Source: Flavobacteriales bacterium
Lineage (GTDB): Bacteria > Bacteroidota > Bacteroidia > Flavobacteriales_D > Crocinitomicaceae
Length of the DNA stretch: 64,000 bases
Direction: 5' to 3'
NCBI GenBank assembly: GCA_947475095.1
Contig: CANJLG010000001.1
Location: 62,001 to 126,000 of the forward strand
Of the stretch, positions 16,473 to 24,901 are shown piece by piece (position 1 is the stretch's first letter; every line of letters starts with the position of its first letter). The notes under the pieces are model-generated. The model did not search any database. It was not told where the DNA came from and was given only the letters and a program-made list of their open reading frames with translations. The position numbers and the translations under genes were made by a program.

Positions 16473-19400
16473 TTAAAATTTAAGTTGAATACCTACCATA
16501 TATGTTTTTGCTTGCGGATAAAATCCGTAATCTACTCCAGCTGCTAAAACTCCTGGAGAACCAATGTCAGGATCAAAGCCTTGATACTTGGTTAAGGTAA
16601 ATAAATTGTTTACGGCTGTATAAATTCGGAAAGAATCTATTTTCAAGCGCTTTAATTTTTGAGAAGGAACTGTGTAGCCCAATTGAATGTTTTTTAAACG
16701 AGCAAAGGATCCATCTTCAACATAATAGGAAGAAAAAACATTATTTCTAGTCTGACCAGTAGTTACTCTTGGGTGCTCATTGGTCGATCCTGGTCCTGTC
16801 CAACGATCTACTACATAACCTAACTGATTGGCATAAGGTTGTTGACGTTCGTAGTTTCTAATAATTTCCTGTCCGATAGCTGCATAAAGGCTTCCTGAGA
16901 GATCAAACCCTTTGTATTTCAAATTAAATGCAAAACCCATGGTAAAGTCAGGAATTGGCGAACCCAAATACGTTTTATCTAAATCGCCATTAAAATTTAC
17001 CACACCATCACCATTTTGATCAACAAAGATTAAATCCCCTGGCTGAGCGCCATCCTGAACAACCGCTGCATTATCAATTTCATCTTGCGTTTGAAAAATT
17101 CCTGCCGTTTCGTAACCGAAAAAATAGCCGATTTCATATCCTGTTTGAAACCTTGTGGCTACATCCCCTCCAACGCTAAATTGCGCACCAGGAATATAAT
17201 CAACTCCTTCTGGAACTGCAGTAACTTTATTTGAAATTGTCGTGAAGTTTATGTTTAAATCAGCCGTGAATGGTTTTTTGCGCTGCGTTTTGTATGCCAA
17301 TTCCAATTCAACTCCTTTATTAGATACATTTCCAGCATTTATTATTGGCGGATATCCACCCGGGCCATAGGAGCCTAAAACCGCGGTTACTTCGGGCTGA
17401 AAGAGTAAATCGAAGGTGTTCTTGATGAAGTAATTTGTCGTAAAGTCTAATTTATTCCAAAATGTCATGTCTGCACCAATGTTAAACTGTCTTGTTGTTT
17501 CCCACTTCAAATCTGGATTTGAGGGTCTTCCAATTGCAACGCCGGGCGTAATTACATCATTAAAAACATATACACCTTCTCCGTTTAACAATCCACGGTA
17601 AGCAAAGTTCGGAATCTGATCATTTCCTGATACACCAAAACTAGCCCTAAACTTTAAAAAGTTAATCCACTTAATGTTATAAAACTTTTCCTCTGATAGT
17701 AACCATCCACCCGAAAAAGTTGGAAAAAAACCATAACGGCTATTCGGACCAAATTTACTAGACCCATCTCGTCTTAAAATAGTTGAGAAAAGGTATTTGG
17801 AATCATAAGCGTATTCCAAGCGCATAAAGGAAGAAATCAAACGCTCTTTGAATTCCCACGAACCAACATTATTTAAAAAACCACCTTGTGCCGTATTAGC
17901 TGAAATATCAGCATAATCTAAAGAGTTATTCGGAATGCCGAAGCCAGTTCCATTAAGTGATTCGCCTTTCCGTTGAAAAATGGAAATTCCTGCAGTTCCC
18001 TTAAAAGTATGGAGCTCTTGGAACGTTTTTTCATAATTTAAGAAACTTTCATAACTTAAATCCAAGTAGCTTGATCGTTCTTCGTAAACCGCTGCGCCAC
18101 GCTCAATAAACACGCTATCTGCAATCTCAACCGTTGGCGATTCTAGTGCTTCATTAATCGCTGTATTGGCATATTTTCCGTCACCATACCAAACCAATGG
18201 TGAGAATACTTTTGAATTTATGATGGAATAATTATAATTGAATCGATTGGTAAAAGAAAGGTTTTCATTAAAAGCATAAACGAACTCTTCTTTCCCAACG
18301 AATTTTGCAGCAGTTCCCCAGTTGTATTGATTTTTAATTTGAGCAATTGGGTTAATAATATCGCTCACTTCTTCAAGATAAGAAAATTGACCATTAGGGG
18401 TATAAACCGGCTGGTTTGGAAAAGCATTTATTGTATTGTACAAAACCGAACCAATTCCATTTTCAGGCAAGGTATTCCTTGAATCATTGGAGAAAAGAAG
18501 GACCGAATTTAATTTTAGCTTTGCCGACATATCGGTACTAAAATTAAGTCGAGCATTGTATCTAGAAAAATGTGATTTGGAACCACCAACGATTCCATCT
18601 TGAGTAAAATAACCTAAACCAATAGAATACTTGGTGTTTAATGTACCACCGCTTAAACTTAAATTATGGCTTTGAACAGGTGAGGTAGTAAAAACGGAAT
18701 CTTGCCATGGCGTGCCAATTCCAATATTTGTGTTGGCAAAAGGCATTGCTTGTCCGCCCATTGCGAACATTTCATTTTTTATTACCGCATATTCTTGAGC
18801 GCTTAATAAATCAAGCTTTCGAGCGGTTTGTTGAATCCCGTAATACGCATTGTATTCAAATTTTGGCTTGGAATTCATGCTGCCATTTTTTGTTTCAACG
18901 ATAATAACACCATTCGCAGCGCGAACCCCATAAATTCCTGCAGTCGCATCTTTCAATACGTTCACCGACTTTATATCAGATGGATTTAAAGCATTTAAGC
19001 CCTCTGAGTCATAAACAATCCCATCAACTAATATCAAGGGATCATTGTCGCCGAAAGTAGAGATTCCACGGATTCTAATATTTGCAGAACCACCGGGCGA
19101 ACCAGAGTTTGTAGAAACATTTACACCTGCAACTTGACCTTGTAAGGCTTGGTCAACTCTCGATATATTTAGCTTTTCAATGTTCTCTCCCCCTACTTTT
19201 GTGCTGGCTCCAGTTAACTCTTTACTTTTAGCAGAACCATAACCAACCACTACCACTTCCTCAACATCTTTGGTAATGAAATTAGACATAACAACATCGA
19301 CAATCTTTCTTCCATTAACCGGTATTTCCGTTTTCGCATAGCCCGAAAACGAAAAAATCAAAACTGCCTTGGTCGTATCGATTAGTGTAATGCTGTAATT

Positions 19401-19571
19401 CCCCTTAAGATCGGTAACCACACCATTTTTTTGGCCCTTCTCAACAACTGTAACAAAAGGAATTTGCTCATTTTGTTCATTAAGAACTACGCCAGAAACC
19501 GTAGTGTTTTGAGAAAAGGCATAGCTTCCAGAGAGAAACAATACAAAGGTAAGTAGTATATGTTTAATCAT
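16473..19571 (-). CDS. susC: SusC/RagA family TonB-dependent glycan transporter
   Basis: This 1032-residue outer-membrane importer starts at ATG 19571; a longer frame to a TTG at 19592 adds residues before the signal peptide. The order is a signal peptide (to about SYAFSQ), a carboxypeptidase-regulatory-like domain (TVSGVVLNEQNEQIPFVTV, DLKGNYSITL), then the plug with VVVVGYG, RVDQALQGQVAGV, IRIRGISTFGDNDPLILVDG and VLKDATAGIYGVRAANGVI. The beta-barrel ends in the C-terminal aromatic signature QLKF. These are the diagnostic SusC features. It takes up oligosaccharides with SusD, driven by TonB. A TATATTTG box and a near-perfect inverted repeat lie just upstream, indicating that transcription of the susCD-PKD-GH16-GH3 run begins here. 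Confidence 0.97.
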   Translation of the reverse strand: MIKHILLTFVLFLSGSYAFSQNTTVSGVVLNEQNEQIPFVTVVEKGQKNGVVTDLKGNYSITLIDTTKAVLIFSFSGYAKTEIPVNGRKIVDVVMSNFITKDVEEVVVVGYGSAKSKELTGASTKVGGENIEKLNISRVDQALQGQVAGVNVSTNSGSPGGSANIRIRGISTFGDNDPLILVDGIVYDSEGLNALNPSDIKSVNVLKDATAGIYGVRAANGVIIVETKNGSMNSKPKFEYNAYYGIQQTARKLDLLSAQEYAVIKNEMFAMGGQAMPFANTNIGIGTPWQDSVFTTSPVQSHNLSLSGGTLNTKYSIGLGYFTQDGIVGGSKSHFSRYNARLNFSTDMSAKLKLNSVLLFSNDSRNTLPENGIGSVLYNTINAFPNQPVYTPNGQFSYLEEVSDIINPIAQIKNQYNWGTAAKFVGKEEFVYAFNENLSFTNRFNYNYSIINSKVFSPLVWYGDGKYANTAINEALESPTVEIADSVFIERGAAVYEERSSYLDLSYESFLNYEKTFQELHTFKGTAGISIFQRKGESLNGTGFGIPNNSLDYADISANTAQGGFLNNVGSWEFKERLISSFMRLEYAYDSKYLFSTILRRDGSSKFGPNSRYGFFPTFSGGWLLSEEKFYNIKWINFLKFRASFGVSGNDQIPNFAYRGLLNGEGVYVFNDVITPGVAIGRPSNPDLKWETTRQFNIGADMTFWNKLDFTTNYFIKNTFDLLFQPEVTAVLGSYGPGGYPPIINAGNVSNKGVELELAYKTQRKKPFTADLNINFTTISNKVTAVPEGVDYIPGAQFSVGGDVATRFQTGYEIGYFFGYETAGIFQTQDEIDNAAVVQDGAQPGDLIFVDQNGDGVVNFNGDLDKTYLGSPIPDFTMGFAFNLKYKGFDLSGSLYAAIGQEIIRNYERQQPYANQLGYVVDRWTGPGSTNEHPRVTTGQTRNNVFSSYYVEDGSFARLKNIQLGYTVPSQKLKRLKIDSFRIYTAVNNLFTLTKYQGFDPDIGSPGVLAAGVDYGFYPQAKTYMVGIQLKF

Positions 19572-19589
19572 ATGATAAAGTTTAGTTAG

Positions 19590-19597
19590 CAAATATA
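19590..19597 (-). promoter_or_regulatory. Likely -7 box of the susC operon
   Basis: TATATTTG matches TAnnTTTG and sits 18 bases before the susC ATG (19571). There is no TTG at 17-23 bases upstream; the nearest is 27 away. A weak -33 suits a promoter that needs an activator or is otherwise controlled. The inverted repeat at 19610-19630 lies between the positions expected for the -7 and -33 boxes. Confidence 0.5.
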
Positions 19598-19609
19598 CTA
19601 AAAATATAA

Positions 19610-19630
19610 TTATTGTAAAAAGGACAATAA
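19610..19630. promoter_or_regulatory. Inverted repeat TTATTGT-N7-ACAATAA, candidate operator of susC
   Basis: The two 7-base arms are perfectly complementary with a 7-base spacer (AAAAAGG on the plus strand), giving a 21-bp dyad typical of a dimeric regulator site. It starts 12 bases upstream of the susC -7 box. The same arms with the same spacing occur before the sugar importer at 21811, and a degenerate form before the binding-protein gene at 10614. The adjacent Nudix-type regulator gene (19655) is the obvious candidate to bind it. Confidence 0.65.
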
Positions 19631-19654
19631 GTTTTAATTAAAAGTTAAATACGC

Positions 19655-20350
19655 CTACATTTTAAACTGATAATCACTAGTTTCAACCTTCGTTTTATAT
19701 TCTTCTTTGGCAAAGGAAAATAGTTTTGCTGGGCGGTGCTTTACCATTTTTTGTTTTTCATCATGCGCAAGAAGCGGAACATGCTTTATTTTTTTTCTAA
19801 AATTCGCTTTATCCAAAGGCTGATTATAGGCATATTCATAGAGTTGCTGGAATTCGTTTAAGGTAAACCGATCCGGCAACATGTCGAAACAGATGGGTTC
19901 CACGCGCAATTTTTGCTTAAGCAGTTCAATTGTTGTGGACATAATCAAGTTGTGATCAAATGCCAAAACTGGAATATTATGAATTGGAACCCAAGAAATT
20001 TCATCTGCCCATGAAGATGCTTTTGCATTAAAATCCTCTATTCGAACCATTGCAAAATAAGAAACGGTGACAACTCGGCCTTGAGGGTGGCGCTTTGGGT
20101 GGCCAAATGATTGTGCTTGATGCAAACCAACATCGGATAAACCAGTAAGGTCTTTTAAAATCCTGTTTGCAGCTTCGTCAAGATCCTCATCAGGATAAAC
20201 CAAGTCTCCTGGTATAGCCCAAAAATTATTATACGGTTCCATTGCCCGTTTTATAAGTAACGCTTTTATCTGTCCTTGAGAATAACCAAATAACATGCAA
20301 TCAACAGAAAAAGCGGAGGTAAAAAATTCGTTAAAATTTATACGGTACAT
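19655..20350 (-). CDS. Nudix-type transcriptional regulator (NrtR/AraR-like)
   Basis: This 231-residue protein has an N-terminal Nudix domain (about 10-145) and a C-terminal winged-helix region (about 150-225, with LNEFQQLYEYAYNQPLDKANFRKKI-type helices). The domain order is that of NrtR and of the carbohydrate-linked Nudix regulators of Bacteroidota. The Nudix box is degenerate: where active enzymes have RELxEE, this protein reads RILKDL (residues 63-68), so catalytic Glu residues are lost and sugar-ligand sensing rather than hydrolysis is likely. Ten residues near the end are very basic. The gene lies between susC and the sugar importer, starting 23 bases after the latter's stop, so it is probably expressed with the importer. 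It is inferred to control the glucan locus. Confidence 0.85.
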   Translation of the reverse strand: MYRINFNEFFTSAFSVDCMLFGYSQGQIKALLIKRAMEPYNNFWAIPGDLVYPDEDLDEAANRILKDLTGLSDVGLHQAQSFGHPKRHPQGRVVTVSYFAMVRIEDFNAKASSWADEISWVPIHNIPVLAFDHNLIMSTTIELLKQKLRVEPICFDMLPDRFTLNEFQQLYEYAYNQPLDKANFRKKIKHVPLLAHDEKQKMVKHRPAKLFSFAKEEYKTKVETSDYQFKM

Positions 20351-20373
20351 AAACTCCCTTTTTAATTATTTAC

Positions 20374-21795
20374 TTAATGTGAGCCCCCCTTAGTAGAAAA
20401 GTCTGTAATCCCTTGATTTGCTAATGTTTTACTTACGCTCCAGGCAAAGAAAAATAGATACATAAAACATAACACTCCTACCCAATAGGAGTGTTGAATA
20501 CCCAACAAATCGTTACTTGCAAGTGCGCCTTGTGCAGTAGAAATAAATCCACCTCCCATAATCATCATAATCAATAAGCTAGATGCAGTATTTGTTTTAT
20601 CTCCGAGACCTGAAATTCCAAGTGTGAATATACAAGGCCATAAGGTGCTACAAAATAAACCAACAGAAATAAAAGCAAAGACACTTATTATTCCTGAAGA
20701 AAAAATACCCACCACTAAAGCTATAATACCTAAGGTGGAATAAATCATAATTTGACTAACTGGATTTCCTTTGCTTAATTTATCCGCGATAATTAATAAA
20801 ACAACAAGGCTAAGATAAGGATAGAATTGCGCCATCGAATTACCAGCAATCCAGTTTACGAAAAGAAAAATTCCAAATGCAGCAAAAGGTAATACAAGCC
20901 CTAGTATTGATTTGATTTGATTTGAAAAATTAAAGGCTCCTGCTGCAGAAGTCCAACGTCCAATCATTAAACTTGCCCAAAACAACGATACAAAAGGAGC
21001 TACAGCACTTTCCTCTGTTCCCAATTTCTGTTTCATGAATTCTGGTAGATTACTCGCAGTAGCAACCTCAACACCCACATAAACAAAAATAGCAATCATC
21101 CCTAATACAACTTGAGGATATTTTAAGGTGGCCATAATATTTCCTCCTTTAATCTCTGAATCTTCTGTCATCCTATCGGGAACAGATGAGAATTTGAAAA
21201 AAATCGCGGCAATTACAAATGCAAGGCCAAGATAGAGATAAGGTGTTTGAACGGCTTGTAAGTTAAGTGTTGTTTCCCCGGAAGACAAGCCTCCAAAAAT
21301 CGCGAAAGAAACAATTACAGGTCCAATAGTCGTTCCGACATTATTAATTCCTCCCGCCAAACTCAGTCGCATATTCCCTTTTGCAGGGTCTCCCATTTTT
21401 ATTGCCAAAGGATTTGCTGCAATTTGTTGTAAAGAAAATCCCAGTCCTACTGTAAATAGCCCTGAAATTAACAAGGGAAAAGAGGCGTTATTTGAAGCAG
21501 GTATGAAGAGTAAAGTCCCTAAAGCTGATATAATTAATCCCAAAGCCAAGCCGTTTCTATAACCGATAACATTTAAAATATCTCTTTTTATCAAAGAAGA
21601 AATTCCAAAATATAGCAATGACCCTACAGTGTAGGCAATATAAAAGGCTAAAGAAATCAATTGAGATTCAAATTGACTTAAGCTTAGTGCCTTTTTAAAT
21701 ACTGGAATTAGTATGTCATTACTAGCTGCAACGAAGCCCCAAAAGAAAAATATGGTAATGAGCGTACCAAAAGCGCCGAAATTTGTTTTTTTCAC
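20374..21795 (-). CDS. MFS sugar transporter, FucP/GluP family
   Basis: This inner-membrane sugar:H+ or sugar:Na+ symporter has about 12 hydrophobic segments over 473 residues. Family hallmarks are FFFWGFVAASNDILIPVFK near the start, then GLGFSLQQIAANPLAI and GNMRLSLAGGINNVGTTIGP, all typical of the FHS (FucP/glucose-galactose) group. Within a beta-glucan locus the likely substrate is glucose. The frame is open up to a TTG at 21828, but the conserved protein begins MKKTNFGAFGT at GTG 21795, and an inverted repeat resembling that of susC occupies 21811-21831, where the extended frame would run. I therefore choose GTG 21795. The Nudix regulator follows 23 bases after. Confidence 0.9.
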   Translation of the reverse strand: MKKTNFGAFGTLITIFFFWGFVAASNDILIPVFKKALSLSQFESQLISLAFYIAYTVGSLLYFGISSLIKRDILNVIGYRNGLALGLIISALGTLLFIPASNNASFPLLISGLFTVGLGFSLQQIAANPLAIKMGDPAKGNMRLSLAGGINNVGTTIGPVIVSFAIFGGLSSGETTLNLQAVQTPYLYLGLAFVIAAIFFKFSSVPDRMTEDSEIKGGNIMATLKYPQVVLGMIAIFVYVGVEVATASNLPEFMKQKLGTEESAVAPFVSLFWASLMIGRWTSAAGAFNFSNQIKSILGLVLPFAAFGIFLFVNWIAGNSMAQFYPYLSLVVLLIIADKLSKGNPVSQIMIYSTLGIIALVVGIFSSGIISVFAFISVGLFCSTLWPCIFTLGISGLGDKTNTASSLLIMMIMGGGFISTAQGALASNDLLGIQHSYWVGVLCFMYLFFFAWSVSKTLANQGITDFSTKGGSH

Positions 21796-21810
21796 CTTAT
21801 TAATTTTAAA

Positions 21811-21831
21811 TAATTGTCGAAAATACAATAA
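21811..21831. promoter_or_regulatory. Inverted repeat TAATTGT-N7-ACAATAA, candidate operator of the sugar importer
   Basis: The arms match those upstream of susC at 13 of 14 positions, with the same 7-base spacer length. It ends 15 bases before the GTG start at 21795. Its position right at the start of the importer-regulator pair suggests that the regulator controls its own operon as well as susC. Confidence 0.6.
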
Positions 21832-21930
21832 TTAAAATTGCTCCGCTCTTTTTAAAAATAAATTTTGATGAAAAACTGCTTTTCAACACTAACTATAAGC
21901 AGTCAAAAACTAGTATAGGAAAAGGTAAGA

Positions 21931-23889
21931 TTAACCCGCTTGGATAAATGACGAGGTAGACGAATGCGTAATACTAACAAGTTTCTCAATGGTTTTTATA
22001 ATGGCCGCAACATCAAACCCGCATTCATCCCACAATTCTTCTTGAGTACCATGATGAATATATTCATCTGGAATACCAAGTCGCACAACTTCTGATTGAT
22101 ACTTTTGGTCGGCCATAAATTCAATGATTGCTGAACCGAAACCGCCCATTATACAGCCGTCTTCTATGGTTATGATTTTTTTAAACTTACTAAAAATTTC
22201 ATGGAGCAACATTTCATCCAAAGGCTTTACAAAGCGCATGTCGTAATGAGCAATAGAAATACCAGAATCGCTCATTTTAGCTATTGCTTCTTGAGCAAAA
22301 TTTCCTGGGTGCCCAATAGAAAGTATGGCAATGTCTTCACCATTTGTAATTTTTCTACCTTTTCCAGTTTTAATTTCTTTGAAGGGCGTTTTCCAATCCA
22401 ACATCACACCATTTCCTCTAGGATAGCGAATAGTGAATGGGCCTTTATCCTCTAGTTGAGCAGAGAACATTAAATTTCTTAATTCTTCCTCGTTCATTGG
22501 GGCTGAAACTACCATATTTGGAATACAACGCATATAAGCCAAATCATAAGCTCCATGATGAGTTGCTCCATCTGCACCTACTAATCCACCTCGGTCTAAG
22601 CAAAAAATAACATTAAGATTTTGAAGTGCAACATCATGAATTACCTGGTCATAGGCCCGTTGCATGAATGATGAATAGATATTGCAAAAAGGAACAAGAC
22701 CTTGAGTTGCCATTCCAGCACTAAATGTTACTGCGTGTTGTTCAGCTATACCAACATCAAAACTTCTTTCTGGCATGGCTTTCATCATAATATTTAATGA
22801 CGAGCCCGAAGGCATGGCGGGCGTTACGCCAACTATTTTTTTATTTTTTTCAGCCAGTTCAACAATCGTATGGCCAAAGACATCCTGATATTTAGGCGCT
22901 TGTGGTGACTTTGGAATTATTTTAACAATTTCACCTGTTTCTTTATTAAATATTCCAGGTGCGTGCCATTTAGTTGGATCGCCTTCTTCCGAAAACTTAT
23001 ATCCCGCACCTTTTCTAGTTATACAATGTAATATTTTTGGGCCTGGGATATCTTTTAAGTCTTCGAGAACTTTAACTAAACTCGTTACATCATGGCCATC
23101 AACTGGTCCAAAATACCGAAAATTTAAGGCTTCAAATAAATTGCTTTGTTTTAAAAGACTCCCTTTTAAGGCATTAGAAACTTTAGAAGCAATAGATTGT
23201 GCATCGGGGCCAAAAGCTGAAATTTTACCTAATAATTTCCATACCTCATCTTTAACTTTATTGTAAGTATGAGAAGTAGTAATGTCAGTTAGGTATTCTT
23301 TTAACGCGCCAACATTCGGGTCAATTGACATGCAATTGTCATTCAATATCACTAATAAATTTGCGTCTTTTTCAAAACCCGCATGATTCATTCCTTCAAA
23401 TGCTAATCCCGCAGTCATAGCGCCATCTCCAATTACTGCAATGTGCTGCATATCCTTTAAACCTTGAATTCTATTCGCTACTGCCATTCCTAATGCAGCA
23501 GAAATGGAGGTAGAAGAATGCCCAACACCAAAGGTGTCATACTCACTCTCTGATCTTTTGGGAAATCCAGAAATCCCCCCTTTGAGTCGGTTGGTATGAA
23601 AGTTTTCTCTTCGGCCAGTTAGTATTTTATGCCCATATGCTTGATGACCAACATCCCAAACCAACTGATCTTCGGGTGTATTAAAAACATAATGTAGGGC
23701 AACAGATAACTCCACAACGCCAAGACTAGCCCCAAAATGACTGTTGCCTATTTCAGAAATTACATCAACAATATATTGCCTTAATTCATCAGAAACTTGA
23801 ATAAGGTCATCTGATTTAAAAAGTTTTCTAAGGTCGTCCGGATTTTTAATTTGACTTAAAAAAGGTCCGGGAATGTGTTTTTTACTCAT
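21931..23889 (-). CDS. dxs: 1-deoxy-D-xylulose-5-phosphate synthase
   Basis: This thiamine-diphosphate enzyme joins pyruvate and glyceraldehyde 3-phosphate to give DXP, the first and often rate-limiting MEP step. From ATG 23889 (MSKKHIPGPFLSQIKNP) it has 652 residues; an open frame of 34 more codons upstream is not conserved in type and overlaps the promoter. Motifs include DVGHQAYGHKILTGRR, GDGAMTAGLAFEGMNHAG ending in ILNDN (the GDG-N29-NDN-type ThDP/Mg site), the pyrimidine-domain GIAEQHAVTFSAGMA and the DRGGLVGADGATHHG segment. All are intact. It is transcribed divergently from ctaB, with a good TTTG/TAATTTTG promoter just upstream. Confidence 0.97.
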   Translation of the reverse strand: MSKKHIPGPFLSQIKNPDDLRKLFKSDDLIQVSDELRQYIVDVISEIGNSHFGASLGVVELSVALHYVFNTPEDQLVWDVGHQAYGHKILTGRRENFHTNRLKGGISGFPKRSESEYDTFGVGHSSTSISAALGMAVANRIQGLKDMQHIAVIGDGAMTAGLAFEGMNHAGFEKDANLLVILNDNCMSIDPNVGALKEYLTDITTSHTYNKVKDEVWKLLGKISAFGPDAQSIASKVSNALKGSLLKQSNLFEALNFRYFGPVDGHDVTSLVKVLEDLKDIPGPKILHCITRKGAGYKFSEEGDPTKWHAPGIFNKETGEIVKIIPKSPQAPKYQDVFGHTIVELAEKNKKIVGVTPAMPSGSSLNIMMKAMPERSFDVGIAEQHAVTFSAGMATQGLVPFCNIYSSFMQRAYDQVIHDVALQNLNVIFCLDRGGLVGADGATHHGAYDLAYMRCIPNMVVSAPMNEEELRNLMFSAQLEDKGPFTIRYPRGNGVMLDWKTPFKEIKTGKGRKITNGEDIAILSIGHPGNFAQEAIAKMSDSGISIAHYDMRFVKPLDEMLLHEIFSKFKKIITIEDGCIMGGFGSAIIEFMADQKYQSEVVRLGIPDEYIHHGTQEELWDECGFDVAAIIKTIEKLVSITHSSTSSFIQAG

Positions 23890-23898
23890 TTTGAAAAA

Positions 23899-23932
23899 CA
23901 AAATTAAACTTTTTATGTAGATTCTAAACAAA
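23899..23932 (-). promoter_or_regulatory. Promoter of dxs
   Basis: On the minus strand TTTG (23932-23929), a 22-base spacer and TAATTTTG (23906-23899) match the Bacteroidota primary-sigma consensus. The G of the -7 box is nine bases from the ATG at 23889, giving a leader of only a few bases. Confidence 0.7.
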
Positions 23933-23973
23933 GATTTAGGCGCTTTGTTTGATATTTTTTTAAATAATCTTAA

Positions 23974-24006
23974 TTGAAAATTTTGGATCAAAAATAACTA
24001 ATTTTG
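23974..24006 (+). promoter_or_regulatory. Promoter of ctaB and the cytochrome oxidase cluster
   Basis: TTG (23974-23976), a 22-base spacer and TAATTTTG (23999-24006) fit the consensus. Only six bases separate the box from the ATG at 24013, so the transcript would be leaderless or nearly so. This box also overlaps a TTG codon at 24004 that could otherwise be taken as the start. Confidence 0.65.
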
Positions 24007-24012
24007 TCGCCA

Positions 24013-24879
24013 ATGGAAAAATTACCACCTAAGCCCTCAATCCTAAAAATTTATTTAGTCTTTACTAAATTCAGACTTTCTTTTTTGGTTATCGTCTCGG
24101 CGCTTTCGGGCTATTTATTTGTTGGTGGTAAAAATGGGATGGAAATATTATTGTTAATGTTCGGGGGTACCCTTGTTACAGCAGCCTCAAACGGTGCCAA
24201 TCAACTATGGGAATGCGAAATTGACAAGAAAATGATGCGGACCTCAAAGCGCCCATTGCCTATGGGTTGGATGAGTAAAAAGGAAGCCTTCATAATTTGT
24301 TGTGTGGCCCTTATCGTTGGAGAGTTTCTCCTAATGAATATCAATGTAAAAAGTGCTCTGCTCGGACTTGGTGCTTTTTTAATCTATGTTTTTATTTACA
24401 CTCCGATGAAGCAAAAAACTGCATGGGCAGTTTTTATTGGAGCAATACCTGGTGCCGTACCCCCATTCTTAGGCGCTATTGCAGCAACAAATGAATTTAG
24501 TTTTGTTCCCGGGCTTCTTTTCTTTATTCAATTTACCTGGCAATTCCCTCACTTTTGGGCAATTGCATGGGTATTGCATGAAGATTATCAAAAAGCAGGT
24601 TTCTTTCTTTTGCCATCAAGTACGGGTAAGACTAAAAACTCCGCTTTCCAAATTGCTGTTTATTCGCTAGCACTAATCCCATTTAGTTTAGCGCCTTGGT
24701 ACTATAATTTAACTGGAAATACAACATTAATTGTGGCCAGTGCACTAGGCGCTGCATTTTTCTTCTTAGCCTATCGCCTTTTTTATAGTTGCGATGATTC
24801 TGATGCCCGAAAACTTATGTTCGCCTCGTTTGTTTATTTACCAATCATTCAATTCACCTATGTTTTTGATAAATTGTAA
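24013..24879 (+). CDS. ctaB: Protoheme IX farnesyltransferase (haem O synthase)
   Basis: This UbiA-family membrane prenyltransferase converts haem B to haem O using farnesyl diphosphate, for the haem of terminal oxidases. It has 288 residues and about nine hydrophobic segments. The first diphosphate-binding motif is NQLWECEIDKKMMRTSKRPLP, in which the usual N-xxx-D reads with E then D, as in relatives; ASNGANQ precedes it. The later loop YTPMKQKT and the conserved QFTWQFPHFWAIAW segment with HEDYQKAGF are present. ATG 24013 (MEKLPPKPS) is chosen over the TTG at 24004 because a -7 box covers the latter. It heads the COX3/COX4/SCO gene run. Confidence 0.95.
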   Translation: MEKLPPKPSILKIYLVFTKFRLSFLVIVSALSGYLFVGGKNGMEILLLMFGGTLVTAASNGANQLWECEIDKKMMRTSKRPLPMGWMSKKEAFIICCVALIVGEFLLMNINVKSALLGLGAFLIYVFIYTPMKQKTAWAVFIGAIPGAVPPFLGAIAATNEFSFVPGLLFFIQFTWQFPHFWAIAWVLHEDYQKAGFFLLPSSTGKTKNSAFQIAVYSLALIPFSLAPWYYNLTGNTTLIVASALGAAFFFLAYRLFYSCDDSDARKLMFASFVYLPIIQFTYVFDKL

Positions 24880-24901
24880 TAAAAATTTAAATTAATTAGT
24901 C

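Noticed and set aside
21796..21828. TTG start for the sugar importer
   Set aside because: The added codons run through the inverted repeat at 21811-21831, and the family N-terminus begins at GTG 21795.
23890..23991. N-terminal extension of Dxs by 34 residues
   Set aside because: The extension overlaps a consensus promoter and is basic and hydrophobic in a way not typical of Dxs; ATG 23889 gives the normal protein.
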